This document shows, piece by piece, positions 33,566-44,685 of a DNA stretch of 64,000 nt. Under the pieces are notes generated by a model. It ran no database searches, was not told the DNA's origin, and saw only the letters and a program-made list of their open reading frames with translations. The DNA comes from Oidiodendron maius Zn (lineage: Eukaryota > Ascomycota > Leotiomycetes > Myxotrichaceae): contig KN832886.1 in NCBI GenBank assembly GCA_000827325.1, forward strand, positions 404,925-468,924, given 5' to 3'. A program made the position numbers and the translations under genes. The stretch's first letter is position 1. Each line of letters opens with the position of its first letter.

Positions 33566-34365
33566 GCTATAGAGTACACAGCTGCTATATTAGATGAAGA
33601 TATATTTAACCTAAAATACTTAGGTATCGCCAATGAAATGTTGCTCTCCATAGGAGAGTGGATAATATAATAACTAGATAGCACATGTGACCGACACTAC
33701 ATGTGGAGCTATCTGGGATTGACGGAAGAAGGACTTGAAAGATGACTTGTACCTATAATCTGTAGAAACTGCTGCTCCTACTAATTAATCTAAGGAGTGA
33801 CTAACACCCTTCTCATCTATCCACAACTTTCAAATCCAAAGGTAGGAAAGAAAAAAACCAGAGAGAATTACGTACATTCTGTCAAAGGGCAAAGGAGGTA
33901 AACCTAGTTTTAGTGGAGTTTTCAGTTGCACCTTCCTTATAGTCCTGCAGTTATTACATAAAAATATTAGGAGTTAAACCTCTGGATCAAGGTACAGGCG
34001 CTCTTAAACTGATTTCTTGCCTTACCAGCTAAAATACTCACTGATATGTCCTATTGATTTTTCCTTGATATATTCTTATGACACAGTTCAAACAAATGAC
34101 AGCACCTTTGCAACAGCCGAAGAGGGTTAACAGGGCGATGTCTATTTAATGTACAGCAAGTATAAACCTGAATTGCTAGGAGGCGAAAGGAAAGAATACT
34201 GGAAGTGTCCAGTAGTAGTTTACGCTGGTGAATATATTATTAGCGACAAGATTTAAGAAGCGGTGGTGTCCGGAACACTTTTGTTTACATCATGCAAATG
34301 ACGAGTCCTTCAATTCGGGATAGTATTGCGGAATAGCCCAACGTAATATAGATAAGGTTTTACGA
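33566..34365. other. Intergenic, no gene seen
   Basis: 800 AT-rich bases between convergent genes. No conserved coding stretch or structured element was recognised. Confidence 0.6.
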
Positions 34366-35409
34366 TTATGGTACAGCCTTTAAGACTTCTGCAACCGCTG
34401 TATCCAAGTCCCCTTTGGGCAGTCCAATTAATTCGTTCGCTAGGGTTTCATCCCGTACAAAGTTTCCACCCAGTCCAGGTTTAAAACTTGCCGCTAGAAC
34501 CAACTTCCCAGCTTTCATGAACTCGCCTTTGGAGAGGGCTTCCCTTCCCTCTTTGACTTGGTCATCCGAGTTAACATGCGTGACATCCCACTTCCCTCCC
34601 GTGGCTTTTTCGAGCGACTGCAGGATTTCATTCATCGATACCTCAAATGAAGAAATATAGAGATACTTGTTCGCCGTCTCGCTCGGATGAGCGAGAACCT
34701 TCGCCACTGCGGCTGCAACAGTTGGCCGCACAGTTGTAGAGAAGCGGACATCCCCCGAGTCCCAGATGGTCGCCGTGCGAGCGGCAATATTGTAACCCAT
34801 GAAGCCGCTAACGAGGCCCCTATCAAGTGTTTAGAGCCAAAGAGGGGGCAAGATAGAGGAGAACAAAAGAATGGCGTGTGCTTACAGATCGAAGAATATA
34901 CCCGTGGCGATCGAGGTCCACGTGAGTCCCGAAGACTCCTTTGATCTGAGGTAGTCGACGAGTTTTGCCTTAGGTGCCATCATGGGGAACATCTGTACAG
35001 CGCCTTTGTTTTGGCTATTGCTTCCAAACTCGGACGGGATAAAGCGTTTAACGCCGGCCTTGATTGCGGCATCTACGATGCCGAATTCTTTTCCCCCTAG
35101 GCTGTGGCCAGTTGTGAGCACCACGGCATCCTGTCCTGTGAAGGCTTGGACTAGCTCATCCTCGGGGTAGTCGTCGGAGATTTTTATGACCTTCAGCGAG
35201 AGATCAAATGTAGATTCAGAGGACTTTCGTGAGATGACGGTCACGTCAAAATCCGGGCTGCTAGTAAGAGCCTTGAGAACGTAAGTTCCTAGATTTCCAG
35301 TTGGGCCCGTTCGCGTAGATGCCTGTCAATCGTCAGCTTTACAGAAGGCGTGGATCGTGGTGTCGGCAGTGCACACCCCAATAAGCACAATCTTCTTCAG
35401 TGCCGACAT
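34366..35409 (-). CDS. NmrA / isoflavone-reductase-like NAD(P)-binding protein
   Basis: An atypical short-chain dehydrogenase of about 308 residues. Exons are 35377-35409 (MSALKKIVLIG), 34886-35322 and 34366-34819, joined by GT..AG introns. The first splice completes the glycine-rich dinucleotide motif IGASTRTGPTGNLGTYVL. Other landmarks are DVTVISRKSS, DAVVLTTGH, IDAAIKAGVKRFIPSEFGSN and YNIAARTATIWDSGD, all typical of the NmrA/PCBER family. These proteins reduce phenylpropanoid-like or ketone substrates, or act as redox sensors; none is needed for the gliotoxin core. Its location and the shared palindrome at 35934 suggest a tailoring reduction. The role is not certain. Confidence 0.85.
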
Positions 35410-35933
35410 AATGCGTAGTCTCTTTGGAACTCGAGCTCGTGGTCGCTCTACGATTAAGTACGCGGTCCAATAAGTTCTCAAGCAGGAGGACTGTTTATTG
35501 AAGCGGGTATACCCAGATATCTGAGGCGTGAAGGAGGGCAGATCACGAGGCCGGCCGACGAAAGACCCCAATATCCAGAAAATCACGTGCAAATCGATGG
35601 AACGGAAGTGGATGAAAGTATGTTGTGGGAATGTCCTCATAGATACAGGGGCTTCTGTAGCAGCAGCAGCCTGTATAAGTCTAGCGCTTGAGTCGAGCCA
35701 TGTGATAGCATGTGACATTAATGGCATGGATGCTGCTGTTGCCTGATTGTGTTACCCTAATGAGCGCGAAGTAACTTCGTACAACCAGCGCGATTTGCAA
35801 TGCCATCTGCATGTGGATCTTGTCCCCCTTCGTATCTGTTGTCACACCATCATAATGCGTGCGGCTGTGTGGATAGATGGCCGTGAAAGCCCATGCTTGG
35901 GTAGCGTTGCACACATTTACGTGACCATTGTCA

Positions 35934-35944
35934 TCGGTTCCCGA
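35934..35944. promoter_or_regulatory. TCGGN3CCGA palindrome in divergent promoter
   Basis: TCGGTTCCCGA lies between the NmrA-like gene (start 35409) and the methyltransferase (start 36247), 525 and 303 bases away. A half-matching TCGGGAGCCAT follows near 36000. Confidence 0.7.
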
Positions 35945-36246
35945 CGTCCCCCGACTCGATAGATCTACGTCCCACCAACATGTTGTACGTATTGTCTCGT
36001 TCGGGAGCCATCTAACCCGCTAGTAGGGACGTCTTCTCCAATAATAGGCCCTTATTTAATCTCTCTCTATTTTAGCTGTATATCTTGAATTTATTCTCAA
36101 GACAAGAACGTATCTGAGTGGCTGCTCCCCCTCGTGTGGCCCAGCTATCCGAGTAGGCCATAGTATTTTAATGCATCAATATCTCAACCTATTACCGTAC
36201 AGCTTCATGTCTTGTTTTTAATGTATTGAAGTCATCACATATTCAA

Positions 36247-37098
36247 ATGGATCAAGAAAAGACCCCATTCACACCCAAACAGTGCTATCCTAAGAATGCC
36301 GATCTCTATGCCGAGATTGTGGGCGACTCGACCGCCAACGTGGCGGAACACTTCCTCACCCTTCTTCCACCCTTTGCCTCGGACTCGGTGATACACGACA
36401 ATGGGTGTGGTGGTGGCGAGGTCACGGCCAAAATCATGGCGACCAATCCTCCTCCTGGTATTCAGATTCACGCTACGGATTTTGATCCCACCATGATCGC
36501 GAACTGCGACAAGATGGTGGCGTCACATGGATGGTCCGTCAAGACGTCCCTGATGCCCGCTCAGGAATTGAGCTTCTCTGATAATGTGTTTACCCACTCC
36601 TTTCTCAATTTCTTGATCTTTCACACGCCGAACGACGGTGTGGACTGTGCAAAGGAGATATATCGAACTCTTCAGCCCGGAGGGATATCAGTTATCACCA
36701 CTTTCTCCGAGATCCCCCACCAGGAGATCATCAAGGCAACCCATCGAGAACTTAGAGGGCCAGACGTAGCTCTACCCCACGGGATGCCCGATCGCTGGTA
36801 TCAAGCGTCCCATTTGAAACACATTCTCCAGGAAGGCGGGTTCCAAGAGGATAATATCCAACTCTTGACAACTGGCTTCTATACTACTGTTCGCGACCTA
36901 AAGCACTGGGTTACTATATTGTGGAGCTACATTGGGGCGCCAGTAACTGGATGGACGCCCGCTGATGAAGAAAACTGGGATAGAGCAATCTCTATGATTG
37001 TAAACCAACTTGACCAGTCGTCTACGTACGAGAAGCATGTCGATGGCAAAGGGGGTCGCTTGAAAATGGTGGCCCATATTGCCGTTGCCACTAAATAA
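36247..37098 (+). CDS. SAM-dependent methyltransferase, single exon
   Basis: A 283-residue class I methyltransferase without introns. The start MDQEKTPFTPKQCYPKNADLY at 36247 is preferred over the in-frame ATG at 36226. The SAM loop is VIHDNGCGGGEVT, followed by IQIHATDFDPTMI, PAQELSFSDNVFTHSFLNF and a post-motif region with IYRTLQPGGISVITTFSEI. The HDNxCGxGxVT form is common in fungal secondary-metabolite methyltransferases. The acceptor is not predictable; N-methylation of the diketopiperazine or O/S-methylation are options. It is transcribed away from the NmrA-like gene across a shared promoter with one exact regulator site. Confidence 0.85.
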   Translation: MDQEKTPFTPKQCYPKNADLYAEIVGDSTANVAEHFLTLLPPFASDSVIHDNGCGGGEVTAKIMATNPPPGIQIHATDFDPTMIANCDKMVASHGWSVKTSLMPAQELSFSDNVFTHSFLNFLIFHTPNDGVDCAKEIYRTLQPGGISVITTFSEIPHQEIIKATHRELRGPDVALPHGMPDRWYQASHLKHILQEGGFQEDNIQLLTTGFYTTVRDLKHWVTILWSYIGAPVTGWTPADEENWDRAISMIVNQLDQSSTYEKHVDGKGGRLKMVAHIAVATK

Positions 37099-38155
37099 GC
37101 TGAATTTGTACATTGTTGCGTAGAGATTCACGCTTCCATGATATGAGCAACTATTTATGCGCAATACCGGGGAACACAGGGGACCATAGCCTCGATTGGG
37201 GGAGCAAGCACTAGAATGGCATTGAATTCGAGAACCTATAGAAAATGTCAGTAATGCCGAGCCTCGGAAGGACGTGATTCAAGAACTATCTAGGGATGAC
37301 CTTTGCTGTTCAAGAAACAATCCGCTCCTCGAATCCGTATAGGTGGTTAGATTCGGTGCATCCACCTTACCCTCGTTATGGTGATCTTAAATCAATCAAC
37401 TTTACTGAGATTTCCACATATGCACTCATCATCTCATAACCCACATTTGACAGAACAATATGAAGATCTGTCTCAGATTCCCTGGCAAAATTGTGTATGA
37501 TTATTCGAAAAGCTATTTAATAAATAGAAATTTAAACAGCGATATGGGATTCGGCCATGTAATTCCACCTTTTGGCCCTCGCCTTTTGCACTCCGTAAGG
37601 ATACTTCCCCGTTTATCGGATCAAATAAATTTATAACTTTACCAAATAAATTTACATATCAAACCTCCTCTAATGAACTGTATTTGATAAACTAGCTGGA
37701 TTAGATTAGGTGTGTAAATAGAATTCACTATGTTGATATTCGGAATCCGGATCGCGTCCCGGGCAGTAATTGCGGGTTTAAGCTCTGCTTACACCGCTAA
37801 ACCTACCCTCAGCGAAAGAACTCAAATGCAAACTCCCACCTACGTTGATAAGCACTCCTGCTTTCCAGTCACTTAGCGGGAACAGGGTTCCTCGTTGTTT
37901 TAAGGTGTGGCCCCTTGTCAAATCGGTATAGATAGCTGACGGACTCCAATATATTGGAGGCGATTCTCTCGTCGAGGCGCCAAGATCCCACCTACTAGCA
38001 GCCTTCCACATCTTCCTTCCAAATATCTCAATTGTTAATTTCAAGGCCTCACCATTGTGGGCTTTCAACCTGCTTTAGCTTCCGTTTGATAGAAGTTTCA
38101 TCGAGAACGAGTCACTTCACTATTGCGCCCGTGATTTACTAGTTATCTATCAAAC
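37099..38155. other. Intergenic; a weak regulator-like site
   Basis: 1.06 kb with no recognised gene. A 96-codon minus-strand frame at 37778-38068 has no known motif. TCGGAATCCGG at 37740-37750 is one base off the palindrome and 406 bases upstream of the next gene. Confidence 0.5.
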
Positions 38156-39120
38156 ATGCCTTCCGCACATGAAGAGGAAGAATATGTCATGGCAGCCGAT
38201 CCAGAGGAGCTCAGCCGGCTTAGTGACCAGCACAAGCTCATCAAAGACCATATGGGCAAACTAGTGCTCGCACCAATCGACCTTTCAGTATCCGGTCTTC
38301 GTATCCTAGACTCCGCAACTGCGGATGGTGTGTTCTCTCTTCACTTATTTCTCTACAATGATAGCTTATCATCAGCACAATACAGCCTCTAACTTTGCAT
38401 AGGACTCTGGCTTCGAGATCTAGAATCTTCTATGAATGTACAGCATACGTATATCGGAACGGATATAACCAAGTCATTCTTCCCCAGTGATCTCCCGCAA
38501 TCAATATCGCTTCAGATACAATCTATGCATAAACCTTGGCCCGCATCATGGCTAAACACCATTGACCTCGTCCACCAGCGATATGGGCTTGCCGCTGCGG
38601 GAGATTTGTCGCCCCATGGAGTCGTAACCAACCTTCTTACCCTGGTCAAACCGGGAGGGTGGATTCAATTGGTTGAGGCAGATTTCAAGGATTGTTCAAA
38701 GACAGGCCCAGTCATGACGAAGACACACCAGCTCACCAGAGAAGCATTTGACTTTATGGGTTCGGGATCAGACTACGCGCGGCAGATGAAAGGCTGGCTG
38801 CTAGACGCAGGCTTGGAAGATGTCGAATTCCGCACGTTTGATGTGCGCCTTGGTGCACAACATCCGGACCCGGAACTTGGAGCCATAGGGGTAAAGACAA
38901 CCTGCCAAGCTTCGGCTATGATGGTGTCTTTGGCAACGACTGGTAAGTTAAACGATTATTTGAGTTTAGGATTTCTTGCCACTAAATGCTATCAGTCATG
39001 AAATCATCATTCGAACCAGAGGAGCTAAAGGTTTTGGTTCCTAAGCTGAAAGAGGAACTGGAAACAACTGGTGGGACGTATCGATTGTGTGTGGTTTGGG
39101 GTCGTAAGCCTACGAATTGA
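38156..39120 (+). CDS. SAM-dependent methyltransferase, GliN-like
   Basis: About 278 residues from exons 38156-38327, 38403-38942 and 38996-39120. The start region EEYVMAADPEELSRLSDQHKLIKDHMGKLVLAPIDL and the SAM-binding region LRILDSATADGLWLRDL followed by YIGTDITKSFFP belong to the methyltransferase group found in ETP and other fungal clusters (GliN is an N-methyltransferase of similar layout). Further features are LVHQRYGLAAAG and LLTLVKPGGWIQLVEADF. The loop reads DSATADG rather than the usual DxGxGxG, a feature common in this group. The acceptor atom is inferred only from GliN. It is convergent with the following P450. Confidence 0.8.
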
Positions 39121-39381
39121 GAGGAAGAAAGTGCAAAATTGCATGAGAGTGAAGCCGTATGCTGTGGAATGGGCTTTCACAACCTTGGCTATATCCCTAT
39201 AATACAACAACTTAGTCAAGTTGCTGTGAATATTGACTTGCCATAATCATATAGTCCATGGACCTAGTTCCCTACCAAATGCACTTGATACAGTCTAAAA
39301 TTGTATGAGTTTTTGTATCTCTACAATTAAGCTGGTAAACTGTCATTGTGAACTAGCTGGTTACAAGAAAAGCTAATCAAA

Positions 39382-41232
39382 TCAGTCACTTTTGGCACGC
39401 TTCCTAAAGAAAATAGCCTGCTCAAGATTTGGTGCAAATTGACCTTCAACAGGAAATTCCAGTGGTCTCGCCGCTGGTATGCAGTCCCACTTCATGTCGT
39501 AGTCTATGAGAAGTTTGCTAAACGTCAGTTTTGCCTTGCGAATTCCATAGAATCTTCCGGGACAAGCGTGCTTGCCGTATCCATAACTTCCAAGCTTTCA
39601 TGTTAGATTGTACCCCACTCTTATAATTGGGAGAAATAATACATACACGAGATTTGTTGGTGATATTGTCTGTGCTGATCCAGAGCCTTCCTTGTCCTTC
39701 AAAGCGTCGTCGTTGGAGGTACTATCCACAAATCGGAATCCATTGAACGTAAGTGGATTGGTAAAAAATTCGGGATCTTTTTGAATTGCGCCTATTGGGA
39801 ATGCAATAGATGATCCCACTGGTAAGGTGAGCCCATCGTGAAACCGGAAAGGCTCATTCATAATGGTCCGCGCGGCAGTAACTATTTGACGATTAATATC
39901 AGATGACTGTGGAATAAAAGATTGCTGCCTACCTGACCCAAGAGGATAAAGTCTATTTACTTCTTTAATAAAGCTGTCTTGAAGATGTAACTGATTAAGT
40001 GCTTTCTCAGTCCAGCCATAGGTAGATATTACTTGCAGGGCTTCATTTCGAAGCGGTGTCAAGTATTCCGGCATCATCAGCGTTTGATATACTAATTGTG
40101 TCACCAGCGCTGCTGGGCCGGCGCTTCCTGCCCATATGTTTTGCAGAATGTTCAAAGTGATGCGGCGTGGTTCTAGCTCTATGGGATCAGATCCTGCAAG
40201 GTCAATTGTCCACTCAATCGCATCAACATGAGCTTGCTGTTTGTTACGTTCTTGCAGCCGTTTCTCTACTACAGGCTGTACAATTTTCACGGCAGCTTCA
40301 AGGTTGCGCCTGTGGAAATATGCAATAAATGAGCGAATAATGCCGCGAAATATACCAAGGGGGAGCATTATAGAAAGAAGAGCATTAATGACAACAGAGT
40401 TCATAAATTTCAGTGACGTGTCAATATAAACCTTGTCCCGGCAAAGTTTCTCGCCGGCGAGGATACGGCAGGTCATACGGTGCATGATTCGTGATAGAAG
40501 CTGGTTCCCCTTGAAACTTTTCCATTCTGTCTGTGTAAGCATTGTCTCCTAATCGACTTCCTTTGGTACTTGCCTTCAGAGTGACCTATCTCTTCTGCAA
40601 TAGCAAAATCGAGTTCTTCATTGAGCAAGGGAATAAGTGCAGCTAATTACATTTATTAGAGACGCAAGGAACTCGAGAGTGAGCCTTATACGTAATTGAG
40701 TATTGAGACGTTTCCGGACCACGTCTATCATGATGTCCGACTCGTAGAGATCCCCAACCGAGTAGTCAAGGCTGAAAGCCTGTTTGTGTTGTCAGCATCT
40801 AGCCGCCCATTTACATACAAAACATTTCACATCAGCCAAGTTTTTGAAGAAGCTTAGATTTTTAAAATCGGCCCGTTTCAAGTCTTGAAGGTATTTTGGA
40901 GGCAATAATATGCACTCCCGAGACCACCATATCATTTTGAACGGCTGGTCTTTAGCTTTGATGAACTATTGAGTTACGTTAATAGAACATTCGACAAAGG
41001 TACGCTTTGGAAGGTGCGTTTATACCTTGGCATAACCATCCTCAACATACTCGTGGGCATGTTTTCTTGTTAAGAAACGCGGAAGCCATGGGTTGTTGAT
41101 GAACTGGTACCCCGGGGTTTTGGCACTAAAGACAGTTACAGACCACAACTCAAATATTACTGAAACGGCAAGAATGCCTAACAGCCATTGAGTAATACTA
41201 AGATCATACGCAACTGATAGGAATGTCGCCAT
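39382..41232 (-). CDS. Cytochrome P450, ent-kaurene-oxidase-like class
   Basis: A P450 of about 510 residues with several introns. The N-terminal exon (41232 downward) has an anchor LLGILAVSVIFELWSV. Middle exons give MIWWSRECILLPPKYLQDLK, DYSVGDLYESDIMIDVVRKRL and MLTQTEWKSFKGNQLL. ExxR is EVNRLYPLGS and the heme loop YGYGKHACPGRF. A 51-base in-frame intron at 39882-39932 (GTAGGC...AATAG) is easily missed; splicing joins PLGS to VTAARTIM as the family expects. Another follows PTNL before the heme exon. The I-helix reads IWAGSAGPAALV, without the usual acid-Thr pair, so oxygen activation may differ. Its promoter runs into the assembly gap. Exact chemistry is unknown. Confidence 0.83.
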
Positions 41233-41351
41233 GTCGTTATTGGGTAGTCAGCAGGTGGGCTTTGGGTTTTTGTTGGCTTATACAATGCGGCAGTTATATC
41301 CAAATTACTATTAATTCTAATAGAACTGGCCTAGACTAGACAGGGGGGGGG

Positions 41352-41768
41352 NNNNNNNNNNNNNNNNNNNNNNNNNNNNNNNNNNNNNNNNNNNNNNNNN
41401 NNNNNNNNNNNNNNNNNNNNNNNNNNNNNNNNNNNNNNNNNNNNNNNNNNNNNNNNNNNNNNNNNNNNNNNNNNNNNNNNNNNNNNNNNNNNNNNNNNNN
41501 NNNNNNNNNNNNNNNNNNNNNNNNNNNNNNNNNNNNNNNNNNNNNNNNNNNNNNNNNNNNNNNNNNNNNNNNNNNNNNNNNNNNNNNNNNNNNNNNNNNN
41601 NNNNNNNNNNNNNNNNNNNNNNNNNNNNNNNNNNNNNNNNNNNNNNNNNNNNNNNNNNNNNNNNNNNNNNNNNNNNNNNNNNNNNNNNNNNNNNNNNNNN
41701 NNNNNNNNNNNNNNNNNNNNNNNNNNNNNNNNNNNNNNNNNNNNNNNNNNNNNNNNNNNNNNNNNNNN
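41352..41768. other. Assembly gap (Ns) bordered by G runs
   Basis: 417 Ns flanked on both sides by runs of 9-10 G. It lies between the P450 start (41232) and the 3' end of the GliT-like gene (42295). The G-runs suggest a homopolymer or GC-rich stretch that stopped assembly. Real content is unknown. Confidence 0.95.
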
Positions 41769-41924
41769 GGGGGGGGGGATCTAAAACCTAGTAGTTCTTG
41801 GCCACAAGGCAAGGGACAAGGAATGATTGAAGCTCAAGGGCTCTCTCCGAGAGAGAGAGAGCATGATCCACCTCATAGAATAGCCATTCCCATGGCCAGG
41901 TGTTAAGTCGGAACCCGCCAGTTC

Positions 41925-41935
41925 TCGGGGCCCGA
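41925..41935. promoter_or_regulatory. TCGGN3CCGA palindrome near the gap
   Basis: TCGGGGCCCGA, with a one-mismatch site TCGGAACCCGC at 41908-41918. They lie at least 680 bases upstream of the P450 start across the gap, so a gene inside the gap could also own them. Confidence 0.62.
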
Positions 41936-42294
41936 CAAGAGCATCAAAGGTTTCGCTCATCAGTTGATGGATGAACTCACAAATATATTTCATAAATTTA
42001 ATGTATAGATGTTTAATCGACGATATGCATAGCTTTAACCTAAATTATGTGTAGATGAAATATAAAAATAGCCCCTATCTGGGATTTTGGTATAAACCCC
42101 TCTTGGGAGTCTTTTCGGCTAGATCACCAATAAACTAGATCATGGATTGTGGGGTTTTGTGGAATATATCGTTTATGAAATGGCTTACAGTCTTCTAATT
42201 TTGATAATTCGAGCATATGTACTAGTTATTTAAGACATGATATGCACCTGCGTAGAATCAGGTCATATTTGATGTTCTCGTTTCCTGATCATAG

Positions 42295-43302
42295 CTAGCA
42301 AGCGGCGTTCCCTGTCACTGCCCGAGGTAATTCTCGTGCAATTCCAGCTCCTGCATATGCCCCCATTGATATTGCGTTTGGAATAATTTTCATAGGTGAT
42401 GCACAGTCTCCGGCAGCGTATACCCCGGGAATGTTAGTTTGGCAGAAAGGCGGCGAAACTCTAATGTCACCAAATTCAGTAATCTCTAACCCGAGTTGAG
42501 ATGCTAGTTTTGATGCCACTCTGGTGCCCGGTCTGTGGACTAGAAAACCTTCCGTTTTCTCCGCTCCGTCTTGGAATTTGATAGTTACGTCGGCCTTACT
42601 GGGCCCTGGCATAAGGCGGATGATCTCTCGATCATCGACCGCGATACCATATGAACCCAACTCGTTCTGCATTGCATGGGCAAGCTCAGGATTGGCAGAC
42701 GTGTATACGGTCATGTTATCAGTGAACTTGTAGGCATCTTGGGCCAGCATGCTCGCATGAGGCACACTAGCCAAAGTATCGACCGCAAGTAGACCAGCAG
42801 AGGAGACACCACGCAGCTCATAGCCAAACTGCAACATACAGGGGAAACTATAAAGCCAAGTCAGCAACTCTTTCTGATCTTAGGTAAGGAGAAACACCGA
42901 CATCCCTCTCGCGAAGTTTTCCTCGTATCCCCCAATACTTGGAAAGAGGTTGGTGGATCCGATGGATAAGAGAAGCTTTCTCCCAAGCCACGCTTCTCCT
43001 CGAGTATCTACGACACGGAACAGGCCGTTGCCCGTCTTGGATACTTCTTCAATGCCGAAGTCGACGAAACGAATCAAACCGGACTTCAGCAGCTCCTCGC
43101 GTGATATTTTACGCTTCTCCTCGGCCTTCTGATCATCCCATGTTGGCATGATGTGGACTGGCGTATCCCACTTGTTTCGTGGTTGATGTGTGTCAAACAC
43201 AATACAAGTGTGGAGCCCTCGATAGAGCGTTAATGCTGCAGATAAGCCTGCATGACCACCACCGACTATCAGGGCATCCGTTATTGTGAGATTGGCTGCC
43301 AT
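42295..43302 (-). CDS. GliT-like flavin oxidoreductase with CxxQ motif
   Basis: A thioredoxin-reductase-fold flavoprotein of about 318 residues. Exons 42902-43302 and 42295-42847 are joined over intron 42848-42901. The FAD site is DALIVGGGHAGLSA, then RNKWDTPVHIMPTWD; the C-terminal FAD part is GVYAAGDCASPMKI. At the position of the GliT redox pair the spliced protein reads RGIFPCMLQFGYELRG (codons at 42829-42840), so the first Cys is kept and the second is Gln. Such a protein cannot form the usual CxxC disulfide. I recall a CxxQ class (AclR/TdaR) tied to the alpha,beta-prime disulfide of aspirochlorine and pretrichodermamide, but have not checked it here. The start at 43302 (MAANLTITDAL) is chosen over 43377 because it aligns with the neighbour's start. 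Confidence 0.87.
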
Positions 43303-43411
43303 CACAACTGTATACGAGCCCTGAAATCGAATTACATCTGTGCGTGAAATAAAACTCTCAAGTATAAGTTCAAGCATCTAAGTACGACTTTTAGATTCGA
43401 AATTCGGAAAC

Positions 43412-43422
43412 TCGGGGACCGA
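43412..43422. promoter_or_regulatory. TCGGN3CCGA palindrome between the two GliT-like genes
   Basis: TCGGGGACCGA lies 110 bases upstream of the CxxQ gene and 152 bases upstream of the CxxC gene, in their 271-base shared promoter. One site may co-regulate the pair. Confidence 0.78.
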
Positions 43423-43573
43423 GCCAAAAAAGCCCATCAAGTATACATGGGCAGCTGGCTGGTTCTTAAAATGGAGGCAAATCCTCAAACTTGCTAAAAG
43501 TCAGAGTCCACGCGTACCATTTTACTTCGCAATTGGGCTAATTTCTTCTGTTGACATTGGCTGATTGTCTAGC

Positions 43574-44593
43574 ATGACTTCGGTTGAGCCGGTAGATGTT
43601 CTCATCATCGGCGGTGGGCCGGGAGGACTCACCACAGCGTTGACTGTTGCTCGTCAGCTGCACACGGCGATTGTATTTGATTCTTCGAGCTACCGTAATG
43701 AAGCTTCGAATCACATGCACACTGTTCTAACGTGGGATCATAAGGATCCGAAAGATTATCGTGCGGCAGCGCGAGCTAATATCCTAGAAAGATATCAAAC
43801 AATTCAAATTGCCGACGTGGAACTGAAGAGTATTAGAAAAACAGAAGATGGATTCTTTGAAGCTAGATCTGATGGAAGTCATCATAAGTGGGTAGGGAGA
43901 AAAGTTGTCCTGGCGACTGGAACTGTTGATATATACCCTGACATCGAAGGCTACGCTGAGTGCTGGGCTAAGGGAGTGTACGTTGCGCAAATAATACAAT
44001 TGTGGGATAATAACTAATAGACTAGTAGCTTTCACTGTCTATTCTGCCATGGCTATGAGGAGCGAGGTGCAGCTTCGTCCGGTGTTCTCGCGATCGGTGA
44101 CCTCGCAAATGCTCAACCTGCTACACATTTTGCACGTAATTCTCTGCAACTGACCCCGAACAAGTGTACTGTCTATACTAATGGCGACGAAGACTTGGGT
44201 ACAAAAATTGCTGTAGAGTTTAATGCAGCAAAGAACTTTCATATAGACACCCGCAAAATTGAACGCCTAGAGAAAGGCGTTAGTGGGGCGAGTGTCATCT
44301 TGTATTTTAATGATGGCACAACCACCACGGAGGGTTTCCTGGCTCACAAGCCTAGAACTGCGCTCAAAGGAGAAGAATTTGCGAGGCAGTTAGGCGTAGA
44401 ACTTACCCCGCAGGGTGATATTCAAGTTTCGCCGCCCTTCAACCAAACAAATGTCCGAGGGGTCTTCGCGGCAGGGGATGCTAGCACGCCAATGAAAATT
44501 GTAAATGCGGGGCTATTTACGGGTGCGGCAGTGGGCGCAGGTGTGTCGGCTCAGTTGCAGGCCGAAAAGCACGGCCAAAATAGTATGGTGTGA
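43574..44593 (+). CDS. gliT-like: GliT-like dithiol oxidase with CxxC
   Basis: A FAD-dependent thiol oxidase of the thioredoxin-reductase fold, about 322 residues, from exons 43574-43977 and 44029-44593. Splicing at GGAGT|..|C gives [15 protein letters not shown], with the CLFC redox pair encoded at 44036-44047, just as in GliT. Other motifs are the N-terminal FAD loop [32 protein letters not shown] and [14 protein letters not shown]. In gliotoxin producers GliT closes the dithiol to the disulfide and gives self-resistance; the same is inferred. ATG at 43574 is the first ATG of the frame. Divergent and paralogous to the CxxQ gene. Confidence 0.92.
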
Positions 44594-44674
44594 AAAGAAT
44601 GTAATAATACTTATCCTGGTATATAAATTACTTGTACTGTGACAAGCACGGTACAATACGGGATTTGGCCAAGC

Positions 44675-44685
44675 TCGGTAGCCGA
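44675..44685. promoter_or_regulatory. TCGGN3CCGA palindrome before the GST gene
   Basis: TCGGTAGCCGA lies 115 bases upstream of the ATG at 44800, inside the 206-base gap after the GliT-like gene. Confidence 0.75.

Noticed and set aside
37778-38068. 96-codon frame upstream of the GliN-like gene
   Set aside because: It resembles part of a protein but has no recognisable motif, start context or continuation; left as intergenic.
41336-41812. Open frame across the run of Ns
   Set aside because: It consists of unknown bases; it is an assembly gap, not a gene.
43303-43377. Longer N-terminus (from 43377) for the CxxQ protein
   Set aside because: The extra 25 residues precede the FAD loop, do not occur in the paralogue and would place the start upstream of likely transcription signals.
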